DNA of 64,000 nucleotides from Candidatus Puniceispirillum sp. (GCA_028383305.1 JAOEVD010000009.1:23723-87722), one strand, 5' to 3'; counted from the stretch's first letter, positions 17,556 through 27,248 are shown. A program made the numbers and translations. Notes: generated by a model from the letters alone, not told the origin.

Positions 17556-18770
17556 ATGACAAATGCCAAACCAATTCTGGGTCAGCATGCGCTTGATGGC
17601 GTCAAGGTGATTGATTTGACCCGTGTTCTGGGCGGGCCTTATGCAACGCAAATTCTTGCCGATCATGGCGCTGATATCATCAAGATTGAATCGGCAGCTG
17701 GTGATGAGGTTCGCGGCTGGGGGCCGCCTTTTGCGCGTGAAATGGCGTCCTATTTCATCAATGTGAACCGGAACAAAAAATCGGTTGTGATCGACCTTGC
17801 CAGCGCGCCCGGGCGCGATCTTCTGCTACGGCTTCTTGAAGATGCCGATGTGCTGATTGATAATTTCAAAACGGGCACGCTGGAAAAATGGGGCATTGGC
17901 TATGAGGCGGTTTTAAAACACCGGTTCCCACAGCTTGTGCATTGCCGGATTTCGGGCTTTGGTGAGGCAGGGCCGCTCGGCGGTGCACCAGGATATGACG
18001 CTGTGGTTCAGGCGATGACCGGCATGATGTCGATTAACGGCATGGCCGAAAGCGGCTCGGTTCGCCTTGGTGCGCCAATCGTTGATATGGGAACCGGCCT
18101 TTATTGCGTAATCGGTATTTTGATGGCGCTTCACGAACGCCAGAATTCCGGTCTTGGCCAATATATTGATATGACGCTTTATGATTCGGCGCTGGCGCTG
18201 ATGCATCCGCATAATGCCAATTATTTTCTGAGCAAGAAACCCGGAACCGCCACCGGCAATTCGCATCCGAATATTTCGCCCTATGATAAATATGCAACCG
18301 CGACAAATGACATTTTCATCGGCATTGGCAATAACCGCGCATTTCGGCGTTTCTGTGATGCGCTTGGCGAAAGTGACATTGCCGATGATCCGCGCTTTAC
18401 CGATAATGCCGATCGTGTTGTCAATCGCGCCGCATTGACCGATCTTTTGACCGCGGCATTGGCCAAGGTTGATGGCGCGTCATTTGCCGAAACGCTGCTT
18501 GCTGCCGGTGTGCCAGCTGGGCCAGTTCGTAATATCGAAGAAGCTTTATTGCATCCGCAAACGGCCGAGCGCGAAATGGTGCTTGAAAAAGATGGCTATC
18601 AGGGGTTGGCATCACCGATTAAATTCAGCCGGTCAAGCGATGTTGGCGTGGCGTGTTTGCCGCCAATGCTTGGCGAACATACGCGTGAGGTGCTTGGCGC
18701 GGCGGGGCTTGATGACGCTGAAATTGACGGCCTGATCGCTGCTGGTACGGTTGTTCAGGCTGATGGCTAA
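17556..18770 (+). CDS. class III (CaiB/BaiF) CoA-transferase, SUGCT-like
   Basis: 404 residues from the ATG at 17556 with GGAG upstream. VIDLTRVLGGPYATQILAD opens the family fold, and the catalytic Asp is in GAPIVDMGTGLYC near residue 170. WGPPFAREMASYFINVNRNK and GYDAVVQAMTGMMS recall succinyl-CoA:glutarate/HMG CoA-transferase (SUGCT) from memory. It would charge a free dicarboxylic acid with CoA from succinyl-CoA or another donor. As last of four enzyme genes it can serve as the activation step. Substrate is inferred. Confidence 0.85.
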   Translation: MTNAKPILGQHALDGVKVIDLTRVLGGPYATQILADHGADIIKIESAAGDEVRGWGPPFAREMASYFINVNRNKKSVVIDLASAPGRDLLLRLLEDADVLIDNFKTGTLEKWGIGYEAVLKHRFPQLVHCRISGFGEAGPLGGAPGYDAVVQAMTGMMSINGMAESGSVRLGAPIVDMGTGLYCVIGILMALHERQNSGLGQYIDMTLYDSALALMHPHNANYFLSKKPGTATGNSHPNISPYDKYATATNDIFIGIGNNRAFRRFCDALGESDIADDPRFTDNADRVVNRAALTDLLTAALAKVDGASFAETLLAAGVPAGPVRNIEEALLHPQTAEREMVLEKDGYQGLASPIKFSRSSDVGVACLPPMLGEHTREVLGAAGLDDAEIDGLIAAGTVVQADG

Positions 18771-18820
18771 ATCTGCATTTTCGATAATGATAATTTATGA
18801 CGGGTTAAAGAGGTTAGCAG

Positions 18821-19777
18821 GTGACAAAATCAAGGTCTGAAAACATGAATATGCCACGCATCGCCGTTGTTGGCACAGGCGCAATGGGGTCGGTCTATGC
18901 AGGGCTGTTCGCCGAAGCCGGATATCAAACATCGGTTGTTGATCTTTGGCAGGAACATATGACCGCCATTGGCAAAACGGGTCTTCATTTAGAAGGCGCG
19001 AGTGGTGACCGGGTTATCGGCGGCATTAACGCGGTTCATCAGATTGCCGATCTTGGCCCGATTGATCTTTATGTGATTGCCACCAAGGCCAATGGCGTTG
19101 CTGAGGCTGCGGCAGAAATTGCCAAAGTCATGCAGCCGGACTCGCTGGTTCTGACGATCCAGAACGGGCTTGGTGCTGGCGAGAGGATTGCCCAATATAT
19201 GCCAACCGATAATGTGTTGCTTGGCGTTGCTGAAGGTTTTGGTGCTTCAATCAAGGGGCCGGGTCATATTCATCATAATGCGATGCGGCAAATCCGGATT
19301 GGTGAAATGGGTGGCGGCATGACAGATCGGCTGGTCTGGGTTGAATCGCTTTGGCAGGCTGCCGGTTTCAAGGCCACCGCCTTTGCCGATATTCATCAAC
19401 TTGTTTGGGAAAAATTCATCTGCAATGTGATGTGCAGCGCGCCATCGGTGGCGTTTGACTGCACAATTGGCGAGCTTTTCAATGATGAAGATAGGCGCAT
19501 TGTTGCGCTTGGCTGTATGCTTGAAGCCTATGAAATTGGGCTGGCAAAAAAGATTACCTTTTCCTTTGATGACGCGGTTGCCTATGGGGTTAAATTTGCG
19601 GCTGATATGCCACATGCCAGCCCGTCAATGCGGCTTGACCATCTTGCTGGCAAGCGATCTGAAATTGATGCCATCAATGGTATGGTGCCGGTGCTTGGGC
19701 GTGAGATGGGAATCAAGACACCCTATAATGACACATTAGTGGCGTTGGTGCGGGCCCGCGAAGCCAGCTTTGCCTAG
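18821..19777 (+). CDS. ketopantoate reductase family protein (PanE/ApbA)
   Basis: 318 residues from a GTG with AGAGG seven bases upstream; ATGs at 18845 and 18851 are alternatives. The Rossmann motif IAVVGTGAMGSVYAGLFA, TKANGV, TIQNGLGAGE and the catalytic Lys region LVWEKFICNVMCS follow family order. The C-terminal domain has IDAINGMVPVLGREMGIKTPYN with the expected NG..V and TP.N signatures. It may make pantoate or act on another 2-oxoacid, since many genomes carry paralogues. It follows the CoA-transferase by 50 bp and is convergent with the ThDP enzyme. Confidence 0.85.
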   Translation: MTKSRSENMNMPRIAVVGTGAMGSVYAGLFAEAGYQTSVVDLWQEHMTAIGKTGLHLEGASGDRVIGGINAVHQIADLGPIDLYVIATKANGVAEAAAEIAKVMQPDSLVLTIQNGLGAGERIAQYMPTDNVLLGVAEGFGASIKGPGHIHHNAMRQIRIGEMGGGMTDRLVWVESLWQAAGFKATAFADIHQLVWEKFICNVMCSAPSVAFDCTIGELFNDEDRRIVALGCMLEAYEIGLAKKITFSFDDAVAYGVKFAADMPHASPSMRLDHLAGKRSEIDAINGMVPVLGREMGIKTPYNDTLVALVRAREASFA

Positions 19778-19818
19778 CCGCAATCCGCGGTTTTCGCCAG
19801 CCTTTATAATTGTACCGA

Positions 19819-21435
19819 CTAGAGTTTCATGGGTATGAATTTTGGTGCGGCCTGCCCATCAATCAACACATTCAACACGGTTGGCCCCTGCGTTGCGCTG
19901 GCGGTGCGAAGCGCGGTATCCAGATCATCATCTGGCCCCACATTTTGTCCCTGTGCGCCAAGCCCGATCGCGGCCGCGGCATAATCGGCCTTTTCATCAA
20001 GATCGCAGCCATAGACACGATCTGATCCATAGGTGTCAATCTGGATTTGCACCTCAGCATTCCAGCGATAATCATTGCCAATGATTGCCGTGATATTGGC
20101 GTTTGTTCTGACCGCGGTATGGATTTCACCAAGATAGAAACCGGCGGTTCCATCGCCCATGACCAGAAAAATTTCGGCATCGGGGCAGGCAATGCTGGCG
20201 CCAATCGCATAGGCAATGCCGCCACCAATCGCGCCTGATGGCCCATTGATCATGCGGCGCGGGGCAATGCAGCCAGCCTGCACCCATTGACAGAATTCGC
20301 CGCCATCGGCGATGAGAATTGGTGATGCCGCCTGATTGATGGCAAATTGCAATTGCGCGGTAAGCGCGGCTGGATGGCGGCCTTGATCGCCTGCCTGCCA
20401 TGCTAGGCGGCGGGTGATTGATGCGGTGACTGCAGCTGGCCAATCGGCATCACAAACGGTAATTTTCTGATCAGTAATCGCTGTGGCAAGCTGATTCATG
20501 CTGGCGGGAATATTGCCGGTACGCATAAGCGAGATTGGATGATCGTCATGGGCTGGCATCGGCGCGGTTTGATCGTCGGTCAGGATCGAAATGATTGGCG
20601 TGCCTTTGGTAATGCGGCCGCGGGCATGAAGGCCGGTTGAATAATCGGCTAGCTTGCCAAGGTGAATAATCAGATCGGCCGATTTCAGCACCGTGGTTAA
20701 ATCGCCATAAAAACTATCGGAAAGGCCGCGTGCTGATTCAAGACAGATAATCGGCAATCCTAATGCCGCCTCAAGTGCGACATTGGCGGCTGGCTGTCGG
20801 GTGCGATTTGCCTGTGGACCCGTTATGATAAGCGGATGTTTGGCCGCATCAATCGCCTTGATGACGGTTTCAAGATCGCTTTGGCGCATGGCACTAGCTG
20901 GCGGCAAGCTTAGGTTCTTGGCAGCGTCAAGGCCGGTTGTTTGCGATAATAGATCAAAGGCAAGTGCCAAATGTGTTGGGCCGGGCGTGCCGCCAAGCGC
21001 GGTTGCAATGCAATGATCGAGATCGGATAATATTGCCGCAGCATTTTCTGGCCGTGCCGAATATTTGGTGATTGGCGCGGTGATCGCGCATTGATCAAGT
21101 TCCTGAAAGCCGCCGCGTCCGTCCATGCCAAAACCGGCATCACCGCTGATAAGCAAGATCGGGGTTTCTGATCGCGCTGCCGAATAAAGTGCTGATACCG
21201 CGTTCAGCAATCCGGGCCCCGCTGTTACCAGTGCCACGCCAAGCTTGCCCGATAGCTGGGCATAGGCTTCGGCCATATAGACGGCGGCGCCTTCATGGCG
21301 GGTATGGATGATGCGGATATTCGCATCAATACACGCATCATAAAGCGGCATGATCTGATTGCCGGAAAGGCTGAAAATTACCTCAACCCCTTTATTGGCA
21401 AGCGTTTGAATAAGAGCAGAAGAAGCTGAAGACAT
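19819..21435 (-). CDS. thiamine-diphosphate enzyme, acetolactate-synthase-like
   Basis: 538 residues from the ATG at 21435; an earlier TTG at 21465 is less likely. Three domains are visible: N-terminal PYR with the catalytic Glu48 in TRHEGAAVYMAEAYA, a central domain near 190-330 (PLIITGPQANRT), and C-terminal PP with MGDGTAGFYLGEIHTAVR and IIGNDYRWNAE. The family includes acetolactate synthase, benzoylformate and oxalyl-CoA decarboxylases. The C-terminal tail is not that of a biosynthetic IlvB and no IlvH partner is near. It is divergent from an IlvD/Edd-type dehydratase (196 bp). Confidence 0.83.
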   Translation of the reverse strand: MSSASSALIQTLANKGVEVIFSLSGNQIMPLYDACIDANIRIIHTRHEGAAVYMAEAYAQLSGKLGVALVTAGPGLLNAVSALYSAARSETPILLISGDAGFGMDGRGGFQELDQCAITAPITKYSARPENAAAILSDLDHCIATALGGTPGPTHLALAFDLLSQTTGLDAAKNLSLPPASAMRQSDLETVIKAIDAAKHPLIITGPQANRTRQPAANVALEAALGLPIICLESARGLSDSFYGDLTTVLKSADLIIHLGKLADYSTGLHARGRITKGTPIISILTDDQTAPMPAHDDHPISLMRTGNIPASMNQLATAITDQKITVCDADWPAAVTASITRRLAWQAGDQGRHPAALTAQLQFAINQAASPILIADGGEFCQWVQAGCIAPRRMINGPSGAIGGGIAYAIGASIACPDAEIFLVMGDGTAGFYLGEIHTAVRTNANITAIIGNDYRWNAEVQIQIDTYGSDRVYGCDLDEKADYAAAAIGLGAQGQNVGPDDDLDTALRTASATQGPTVLNVLIDGQAAPKFIPMKL

Positions 21436-21631
21436 TGCAGGACTCGATAAAACTGAAAAGGCCAATGCCGGTTACAGGACAAGGGTGAGACAAAGTTTGG
21501 CGCATTGGCGTGGCGCTATCAAGCGAAAAGCGTTTGGCCGATTAATTGTTGGCAAGGGGGTGAAAAAACTGCAAACCAAATCGCCCATTCCTTGCTATAG
21601 TTTTCGAATTATCTAATTTATGAGGCATGAC

Positions 21632-23359
21632 ATGATTGACCAGCAAAAAAGCATGAAGCGCGGCCTGACCCGATATGGCGATGAGGCATTTTCGCTTTAT
21701 CTTCGCAAGGCCTTTATCAAGGCAATGGGCTATAGCGATGATGCGCTGGCGCGTCCGGTGATTGGCATTGCCAACACCTATTCCGATTATAATGCCTGCC
21801 ATGCCAATGTGCCAAAGCTGGTCGAGGCGGTGAAACGCGGGGTCATGCTTGCCGGTGGCTTGCCAATGGAGTTTCCGACAATTTCATTGCATGAGGCCTT
21901 TGCCTTTCCAACAAGCATGTATTTTCGCAATCTGATGGCAATGGATACTGAAGAAATGATCGGCGCCCTGCCAATGGATGCTTGTGTGCTGATTGGCGGC
22001 TGCGACAAAACCGTGCCGGCCCAGCTGATGGCGGCGGCCAGTGCCGATGTGCCAGCCATTCAGCTTGTTACCGGTCCGATGTTGTCGGGAACCGTTGGTG
22101 ATCAGCGCGTTGGCGCCTGCACCGATTGCCGCCGGTTCTGGGGTGATTATCGTGGTGGGCGCATCAATGACGCCGAAATTAATGAAATTGAAGGCAAGCT
22201 GGTGCCAACCGCGGGAACATGCGGGGTGATGGGAACGGCAAGCACGATGGCCTGCATGACCGAGGCACTTGGCATGATGTTGCCCGGGGGTGCAACAATT
22301 CCGGCGGTGGCGGCAGATCGGTTGCGCCATGCCGAAATGGTTGGCGCGCGCGCAATGGCTTTGGCGGCAGATCAAATACGCCCGTCACAGATTATGACGC
22401 CAAAATCATTTGAAAATGCCTTGCGGGTGTTGCTGGCAATTGGCGGATCAACCAATGGCATTATCCATCTGACCGCGATGGCAGGACGGCTTGGCATCGA
22501 GGTTGATTTACCGGCCTTTGATGCGCTTGGTGCTGATACGCCGGTGCTTGTTGATCTAAAGCCAAATGGCCAATTCTATATGGATGATCTGCACCGCGCC
22601 GGTGGCATGGCGCCAATCCTGCGCGCGCTAAAGCCGCTTTTGCACCTTGATTGCGTGACGGTCACAGGCCGAACGCTTGGCGAAGAAATTGATGCGATGC
22701 CAGCGGCCTTTCCGCAAATGGTGGTTCGCAGTCTTGATGATCCGATTCACGCTGGTGGTGGTATTGCCTTTTTGCGCGGCAGTCTGGCGGGGGATGGGGC
22801 AATTATCAAACAATCGGCCTGTTCATCTGATTTATTAACACATCAGGGGCCGGCACTGGTTTTTGATTCATTGGAAGATTTGGCGAATCGTATTGATATG
22901 GCTGATCTTGATGTCACCAAAGACAGTGTTTTGATCCTTCGAAATGCCGGGCCGAAAGGCGCGCCGGGCATGCCCGAGGCAGGTTATATTCCGATCCCGA
23001 AAAAGCTGGCAACAGCTGGGGTTAAGGATATGGTTCGGATATCGGATTGCCGGATGAGCGGTACCGCCTTTGGAACGATTGTTCTTCATGCCAGCCCCGA
23101 GGCCGCGATTGGGGGGCCATTGGCGCTGGTTGAAACGGGTGATCAAATCTGGCTTGATGTGCCAAATCGCAGGCTTGAACTGCTAGTGCCTGATGATGAA
23201 ATTGAAAGCCGCCGCACCACTTGGCAGCCGCCGGCAACGGTGAAGGCCGATCGCGGCTATAAAAAACTATATATGGATCAGGTCAATCAGGCAGGCGAAG
23301 GGGTTGATTTTGACTTTATGACCAAGCGCCCCTTTGCCGCAAAAACGCCAATTTCGTAA
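21632..23359 (+). CDS. IlvD/Edd-family dehydratase (sugar-acid dehydratase type)
   Basis: 575 residues from the ATG at 21632, with GAGG six bases upstream. C56 (YNACHANV), C124 (GGCDKTVP) and C197 (TAGTCGVMGTAST) match the three [2Fe-2S] ligands of L-arabinonate-type dehydratases. ACTDCRRFWGDYRGG is typical of the aldonate branch more than of dihydroxyacid dehydratase. DCRMSGTAFGTIVLH provides the catalytic Ser region. Likely substrate is an aldonic acid dehydrated to the 2-keto-3-deoxy form. It is divergent from the ThDP enzyme. Confidence 0.87.
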   Translation: MIDQQKSMKRGLTRYGDEAFSLYLRKAFIKAMGYSDDALARPVIGIANTYSDYNACHANVPKLVEAVKRGVMLAGGLPMEFPTISLHEAFAFPTSMYFRNLMAMDTEEMIGALPMDACVLIGGCDKTVPAQLMAAASADVPAIQLVTGPMLSGTVGDQRVGACTDCRRFWGDYRGGRINDAEINEIEGKLVPTAGTCGVMGTASTMACMTEALGMMLPGGATIPAVAADRLRHAEMVGARAMALAADQIRPSQIMTPKSFENALRVLLAIGGSTNGIIHLTAMAGRLGIEVDLPAFDALGADTPVLVDLKPNGQFYMDDLHRAGGMAPILRALKPLLHLDCVTVTGRTLGEEIDAMPAAFPQMVVRSLDDPIHAGGGIAFLRGSLAGDGAIIKQSACSSDLLTHQGPALVFDSLEDLANRIDMADLDVTKDSVLILRNAGPKGAPGMPEAGYIPIPKKLATAGVKDMVRISDCRMSGTAFGTIVLHASPEAAIGGPLALVETGDQIWLDVPNRRLELLVPDDEIESRRTTWQPPATVKADRGYKKLYMDQVNQAGEGVDFDFMTKRPFAAKTPIS

Positions 23360-23910
23360 CTGATTGGCGATGATGCCGTTAGCGTTTGGAAGCGGATCAT
23401 AACTTGTTTTTTCCACCTGTTTTTTACCATTTTTGGATGAAACGGCTTGTTTCTATTTATTCTGAATTATCTAAGATGCCGAAAGATCTGAAATGCACTA
23501 TTTGACAAGCATGTGTTGCGACAAAATAGTATACAATAATGATTATTTAAGATACAATTTGGATTCATTTGACTATGGCGGTTCCGCGCGAGCGTTGGTT
23601 CTGGCGTTCAATAACAACCATCGGACGGAATGATGAAATCAATGGCTGCTTTTGAGCATCTTGCTGTTGCAAATGTTGCGTCTATCGATTTTTGCAGTGG
23701 CAGTAGCGTTGCGAATGCAGGTAACGAATTTCGGGGCGACAAGCCAATTGAGTAGATGATCCACTCATCTTATGGTGGTGGCGCTGATGTGACCATGCAG
23801 ATGACGTTGTTCTGGACGCGCCGCGCGCGAAAAGCTGATATGTTTGCCAGCCCTGACAGCCTTCGCCGTGACTTATGTAAAATTTTGCCGATCTGATTGT
23901 GGAGACCATT
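23360..23910. other. 551-bp gap with no recognised gene
   Basis: The stretch is AT-rich up to about 23570 and then returns to genome-like composition. From 23630 there is one plus-strand frame of about 87 codons broken by a single TAG at 23753-23755, immediately followed by ATG. The two halves (41 and 45 residues) match nothing I know and have no convincing start signals, so this may be a decayed gene. No tRNA, terminator with a T-run, or operator stands out. Confidence 0.5.
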
Positions 23911-25140
23911 ATGACCAATCCATCAAACACCAAAAGTAACGCCGACCAGATTGGCACAAGAACCCCGCTTGCCAGCACCGCGCTAAAAGATTATCTGGTG
24001 CTTGATCTAACGCGTGTTCGTTCGGGGCCGACCTGTGTTCGCCAGCTTGCCGATTGGGGCGCTGATGTGATCAAGATTGAAACCCCGTCAGATGGCGCCG
24101 AGCTTGGTGGACCCCGTCAAGGACCAGATTTCCAGAATCTGCATCGCAATAAGCGCAGCTTGACCTTAAATCTGAAAAGTGAGTTTGGCATGAAAATTTT
24201 CCGCCAGCTTGCTGATAAGGCCGATGTGATCGTTGAAAATTTCCGCCCTGACGTAAAAACCCGTCTTGGCATTGATTATGAAACCTTGTCGAAAACCAAC
24301 CCGCGTCTGGTCTATGCGTCAATTTCCGGATTTGGTCAGGATGGCCCGTATAGTGGCCGTCCGGGCTTTGATCAGATTGCGCAGGGTATGGGCGGCCTGA
24401 TGTCGATCACCGGCGCACCGGACCAAGGCCCGATGCGGGTTGGCATTCCGATTGCTGATTTATGCGCTGGCCTATTTGCGGCGCAGGGTGTTTTCATTGC
24501 GCTTTTAGAGCGTGCCCATTCGGGTCAGGGACAGTGGGTTCAGACCTCGCTTTTGCAGGCGCAGATGTTCATGCTGGATTTTCAAGCCGCACGTTATCTA
24601 ATGGATGGTGATATCGCCAAACAGGCTGGCAATAACCACCCAACCTCAATTCCGACGGGTGTTTTTGAAACTAGCGATGGCTATATGAATATCGCGGTTG
24701 CTGGCGAGGTGATTTGGGAAAGATTTGCCGCTGGGCTTGGCCGCGAAGATTGGATTACCAACCCCGATTACGCAACCAGCTCTGACCGGTCTAAAAACCG
24801 TGATGCGCTGAATGCCGAAATCAATGCGATTACCCGCGATAAAACAACTGCGGCATGGATTGATATTTTGAATGATGCAGGTGTACCGGCTGGTGAAATC
24901 AACAATATTGGTCAGGCGTTTGAGAATCCGCAGGTTAAACATCTTGGCTTGGCGCAGCCGGTCAAAAGCCATGAGCGTGGCGACACCCATCTTGTTGGTC
25001 AGCCAATCATGATGAGCCGGACACCAAGCCATATTGCCTCGCCGCCGCCACTTGCCGGTGATCATGCTGATGATATTCTGTCAACACTTGGCTATAGTGC
25101 TGAAGACATTGCCGCGCTTCGCGACGCCAAGACGATCTAA
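23911..25140 (+). CDS. class III (CaiB/BaiF) CoA-transferase
   Basis: 409 residues from the ATG at 23911, with GGAG seven bases upstream (a GTG at 23899 is also in frame). LVLDLTRVRSGPTCVRQLAD opens the fold, and the catalytic Asp lies in GIPIADLCAGLFAAQG near residue 185. SGFGQDGPYSGRPGFDQIAQG and the interlocked-dimer C-terminal half are complete. Substrate not recognisable. It pairs with the crotonase 61 bp downstream, so the acid it charges is probably the crotonase substrate. Confidence 0.87.
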   Translation: MTNPSNTKSNADQIGTRTPLASTALKDYLVLDLTRVRSGPTCVRQLADWGADVIKIETPSDGAELGGPRQGPDFQNLHRNKRSLTLNLKSEFGMKIFRQLADKADVIVENFRPDVKTRLGIDYETLSKTNPRLVYASISGFGQDGPYSGRPGFDQIAQGMGGLMSITGAPDQGPMRVGIPIADLCAGLFAAQGVFIALLERAHSGQGQWVQTSLLQAQMFMLDFQAARYLMDGDIAKQAGNNHPTSIPTGVFETSDGYMNIAVAGEVIWERFAAGLGREDWITNPDYATSSDRSKNRDALNAEINAITRDKTTAAWIDILNDAGVPAGEINNIGQAFENPQVKHLGLAQPVKSHERGDTHLVGQPIMMSRTPSHIASPPPLAGDHADDILSTLGYSAEDIAALRDAKTI

Positions 25141-25201
25141 ATCAAAGATCTGAAAACCCAGCCCATTTACAAGGCCGACCAATCAAAGGATATGCCGAAC
25201 C

Positions 25202-25987
25202 ATGACTGATAAAATCATTGTGAAACAATCAGGTGCCATCGCCCGAATCATTTTTAACCAGCCCGAAAAGCGCAATGCGGTATCGCTTGAAATGTGGGAA
25301 GCGGTTGAGGTTGCGCTTGATAAATTTGCGGCTGATAAAGATGTGCGTGTGCTGATTCTGTCAGGTGCCGGTGGCAAGGCCTTTGTGTCGGGCGCTGATA
25401 TTTCCAAATTTGAAAGCGAGCGTGCCAGTGCCGATGGTGTGGCGCGTTATAACGCCACCACCAAACGCGTCTATGACAAGGTCGAAGCATTCCCGAAACC
25501 AACGATTGCGCAGATTGACGGTTTTTGTGTCGGCGGCGGCATGGCGCTTGCCGTATGTTGCGATATTCGTATTTGCGGGCAGGGATCAAATTTTGCCATT
25601 CCGGCAGCGCGGCTTGGGCTTGGTTATGGGTTCCTTGGCATTAACCGGCTTGCCAATCTTGTTGGCCCTGCCTTTACCAAGGAAATCTTTTTCACCGCAC
25701 GCCGGTTCGATGCAGAAGAAGCGCGGATCATGGGGCTGGTGAATCGGATTGTTGAAGATGGCGCAGTCGAAGCGGCAGCCGATGAAATGGCAACAACCAT
25801 CACTGGCAATGCGCCTATGACCGTTGATGCGGTAAAATTCATTGCCAATCAAACACGCAAGGACGAAAGCCAGCGTGATCTGGCCACATGCGAAGCAATG
25901 GTTCAGGCATGTTTCGACAGTGCTGATTATATTGAAGGCCGCCGTGCCTTTATGGAAAAGCGCAAGCCGGTTTGGACAGGAAGCTGA
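25202..25987 (+). CDS. crotonase-fold protein lacking both hydratase glutamates
   Basis: 261 residues with the standard crotonase layout: NQPEKRNAVSLEMW, the oxyanion loop VSGADISKFE, and GFCVGGGMALAV. Where enoyl-CoA hydratase has its two catalytic Glu residues, this protein reads GGGMALAV and PAARLGLGYG, with neither Glu. Other crotonases that lost them act as decarboxylases, isomerases, thioesterases or C-C hydrolases. The substitution looks like a subfamily trait, not damage, since the surroundings are intact. It is co-oriented with the CoA-transferase 61 bp upstream. Confidence 0.85.
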   Translation: MTDKIIVKQSGAIARIIFNQPEKRNAVSLEMWEAVEVALDKFAADKDVRVLILSGAGGKAFVSGADISKFESERASADGVARYNATTKRVYDKVEAFPKPTIAQIDGFCVGGGMALAVCCDIRICGQGSNFAIPAARLGLGYGFLGINRLANLVGPAFTKEIFFTARRFDAEEARIMGLVNRIVEDGAVEAAADEMATTITGNAPMTVDAVKFIANQTRKDESQRDLATCEAMVQACFDSADYIEGRRAFMEKRKPVWTGS

Positions 25988-26024
25988 CGCGAAAAAGCCT
26001 GTCATGATCATCTGTTTTATCTAA

Positions 26025-26048
26025 GAAATTTACCCGAGAAATTTACCC
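26025..26048. repeat. 11-bp direct repeat at 13-bp spacing
   Basis: GAAATTTACCC occurs at 26025-26035 and 26038-26048, with a decayed third copy (AAAACTTACCTG) after it. It lies in the 142-bp gap between convergent genes and again looks like slippage. Confidence 0.7.
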
Positions 26049-26129
26049 AAAAAACTTACCTGAATATCCACGCTTGGGATTCCGTTTGGCATCGCGCATA
26101 AAAAACCGGATGTTACGTTTTGAGTTTGC

Positions 26130-26879
26130 TTAGAATTGCATCACCACGCCGCCATTGATCTGCAGCATTTGGCCATTCACAAAACCACCATTTTCCGAAC
26201 AAAGATAGGCAACCATGCCGCCGATATCTTCGGCATTACCAAGCCGGCCTGATGGGTTGGCTTTTAATAGCGCCGAAAATTTTGCATCTGTGGCAATATC
26301 TACATGATTTGCCGGAAATGTGCCGGGTGCGATGATATTCGCGGTGATGCCGTTGGTACCAAACTCAACCGCAAAGGCCTTGGTCAACCCCCAAACCGCA
26401 TGTTTGGCAACCGATACGGCCGATGCCCCTGGATAGCCACGTTGGGCATTCATGCCGGAAAAGCTGATGATGCGTCCCCAACTATTGGCAATCATGCCTG
26501 GCAGGATCATGCGCGACAACCAGATGGCTGCATTCAAATCGACATCCATGACCTGTTGCCAATCATCTTCGCTGACATCAAGAAATGGCCCATGCGGACG
26601 AATGGCGGCGTTATTGACAAGAACATCAATCCGGCTGAAATGGTCAATACCTGCCTTGGCAACGGCTTCGGCTTCGGTCTTGATGCCGACATTGCCCATT
26701 GCCACAAGCGCATTGACACCATGTTCGCGCATTTCGGCGGCAACGGCTTCGGCGGCGTCACGATTACGGCTGCCATTCACGATGATGTTAAATCCGGCTT
26801 GTGCCAGCTGGCTGGCGATGCCACGGCCGATATTCTGTCCTGATCCTGTGATCAGGGCGGTTTTTCTGTCACTATGCAT
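26130..26879 (-). CDS. SDR-family protein with Val in place of the catalytic Tyr
   Basis: 249 residues from the ATG at 26879, preceded by GAGGT. ALITGSGQNIGRGIA is the NAD(P) loop and LVNNAAIRPHGP and WGRIISFSG follow as in classical SDRs; PSGRLGNAEDIGGMVAYL and the final INGG also fit. The active-site segment reads ASAVSVAKHAVWGLTKA, so the YxxxK position is V155...K159. The nucleotides (GTATCGGTTGCCAAA) support Val. The enzyme may be inactive as an oxidoreductase, bind cofactor only, or use another residue such as Tyr149. Confidence 0.85.
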   Translation of the reverse strand: MHSDRKTALITGSGQNIGRGIASQLAQAGFNIIVNGSRNRDAAEAVAAEMREHGVNALVAMGNVGIKTEAEAVAKAGIDHFSRIDVLVNNAAIRPHGPFLDVSEDDWQQVMDVDLNAAIWLSRMILPGMIANSWGRIISFSGMNAQRGYPGASAVSVAKHAVWGLTKAFAVEFGTNGITANIIAPGTFPANHVDIATDAKFSALLKANPSGRLGNAEDIGGMVAYLCSENGGFVNGQMLQINGGVVMQF

Positions 26880-27248
26880 TTTTACCTCTGTGATAAATTC
26901 ATTGAAACTATAACCGCCTGGGATGCGAGCCAGCAATCAAGATGGCTCAGAAATTGGCAAAGATGAAAATGACGCCAGAACTGACCGCTCTCAGATTAGG
27001 CATCTGACCCCCGAAATGCCAGCGCAAATTGGATGAAATAAGCAGTTTTGTGTTGCTAGAAATCGGTCGTTGATCGGGCTTTTGCCGTCTTTCAATCAAA
27101 TGGCAAAAACGCGATGAATTCATAGCGAAATCAGCGTGGTGATTGAGCATATTCGCTATAGACAAACCGCCATCATGGTGCAATTCTTGAGGCTGATTTT
27201 GCGCTATTTTTGGCATTTTTTGAGTTAAAATAAATGAGTTTTAAACAT
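26880..27248. other. 369-bp gap between the SDR start and the dioxygenase relic
   Basis: No coding frame with recognisable motifs and no RNA gene was seen. The SDR promoter should lie here on the minus strand. The composition is slightly AT-richer than the genes. Confidence 0.4.

Noticed and set aside
23630..23896. Two short plus-strand frames separated by one TAG
   Set aside because: Unrecognised, no clear start signals; kept only as a possible decayed gene in the gap description.
23682..23978. 98-codon minus-strand frame
   Set aside because: Runs into the CoA-transferase gene and has no domain-like features.
26304..26843. 179-codon plus-strand frame
   Set aside because: Antisense to the SDR gene and has no recognisable motif.
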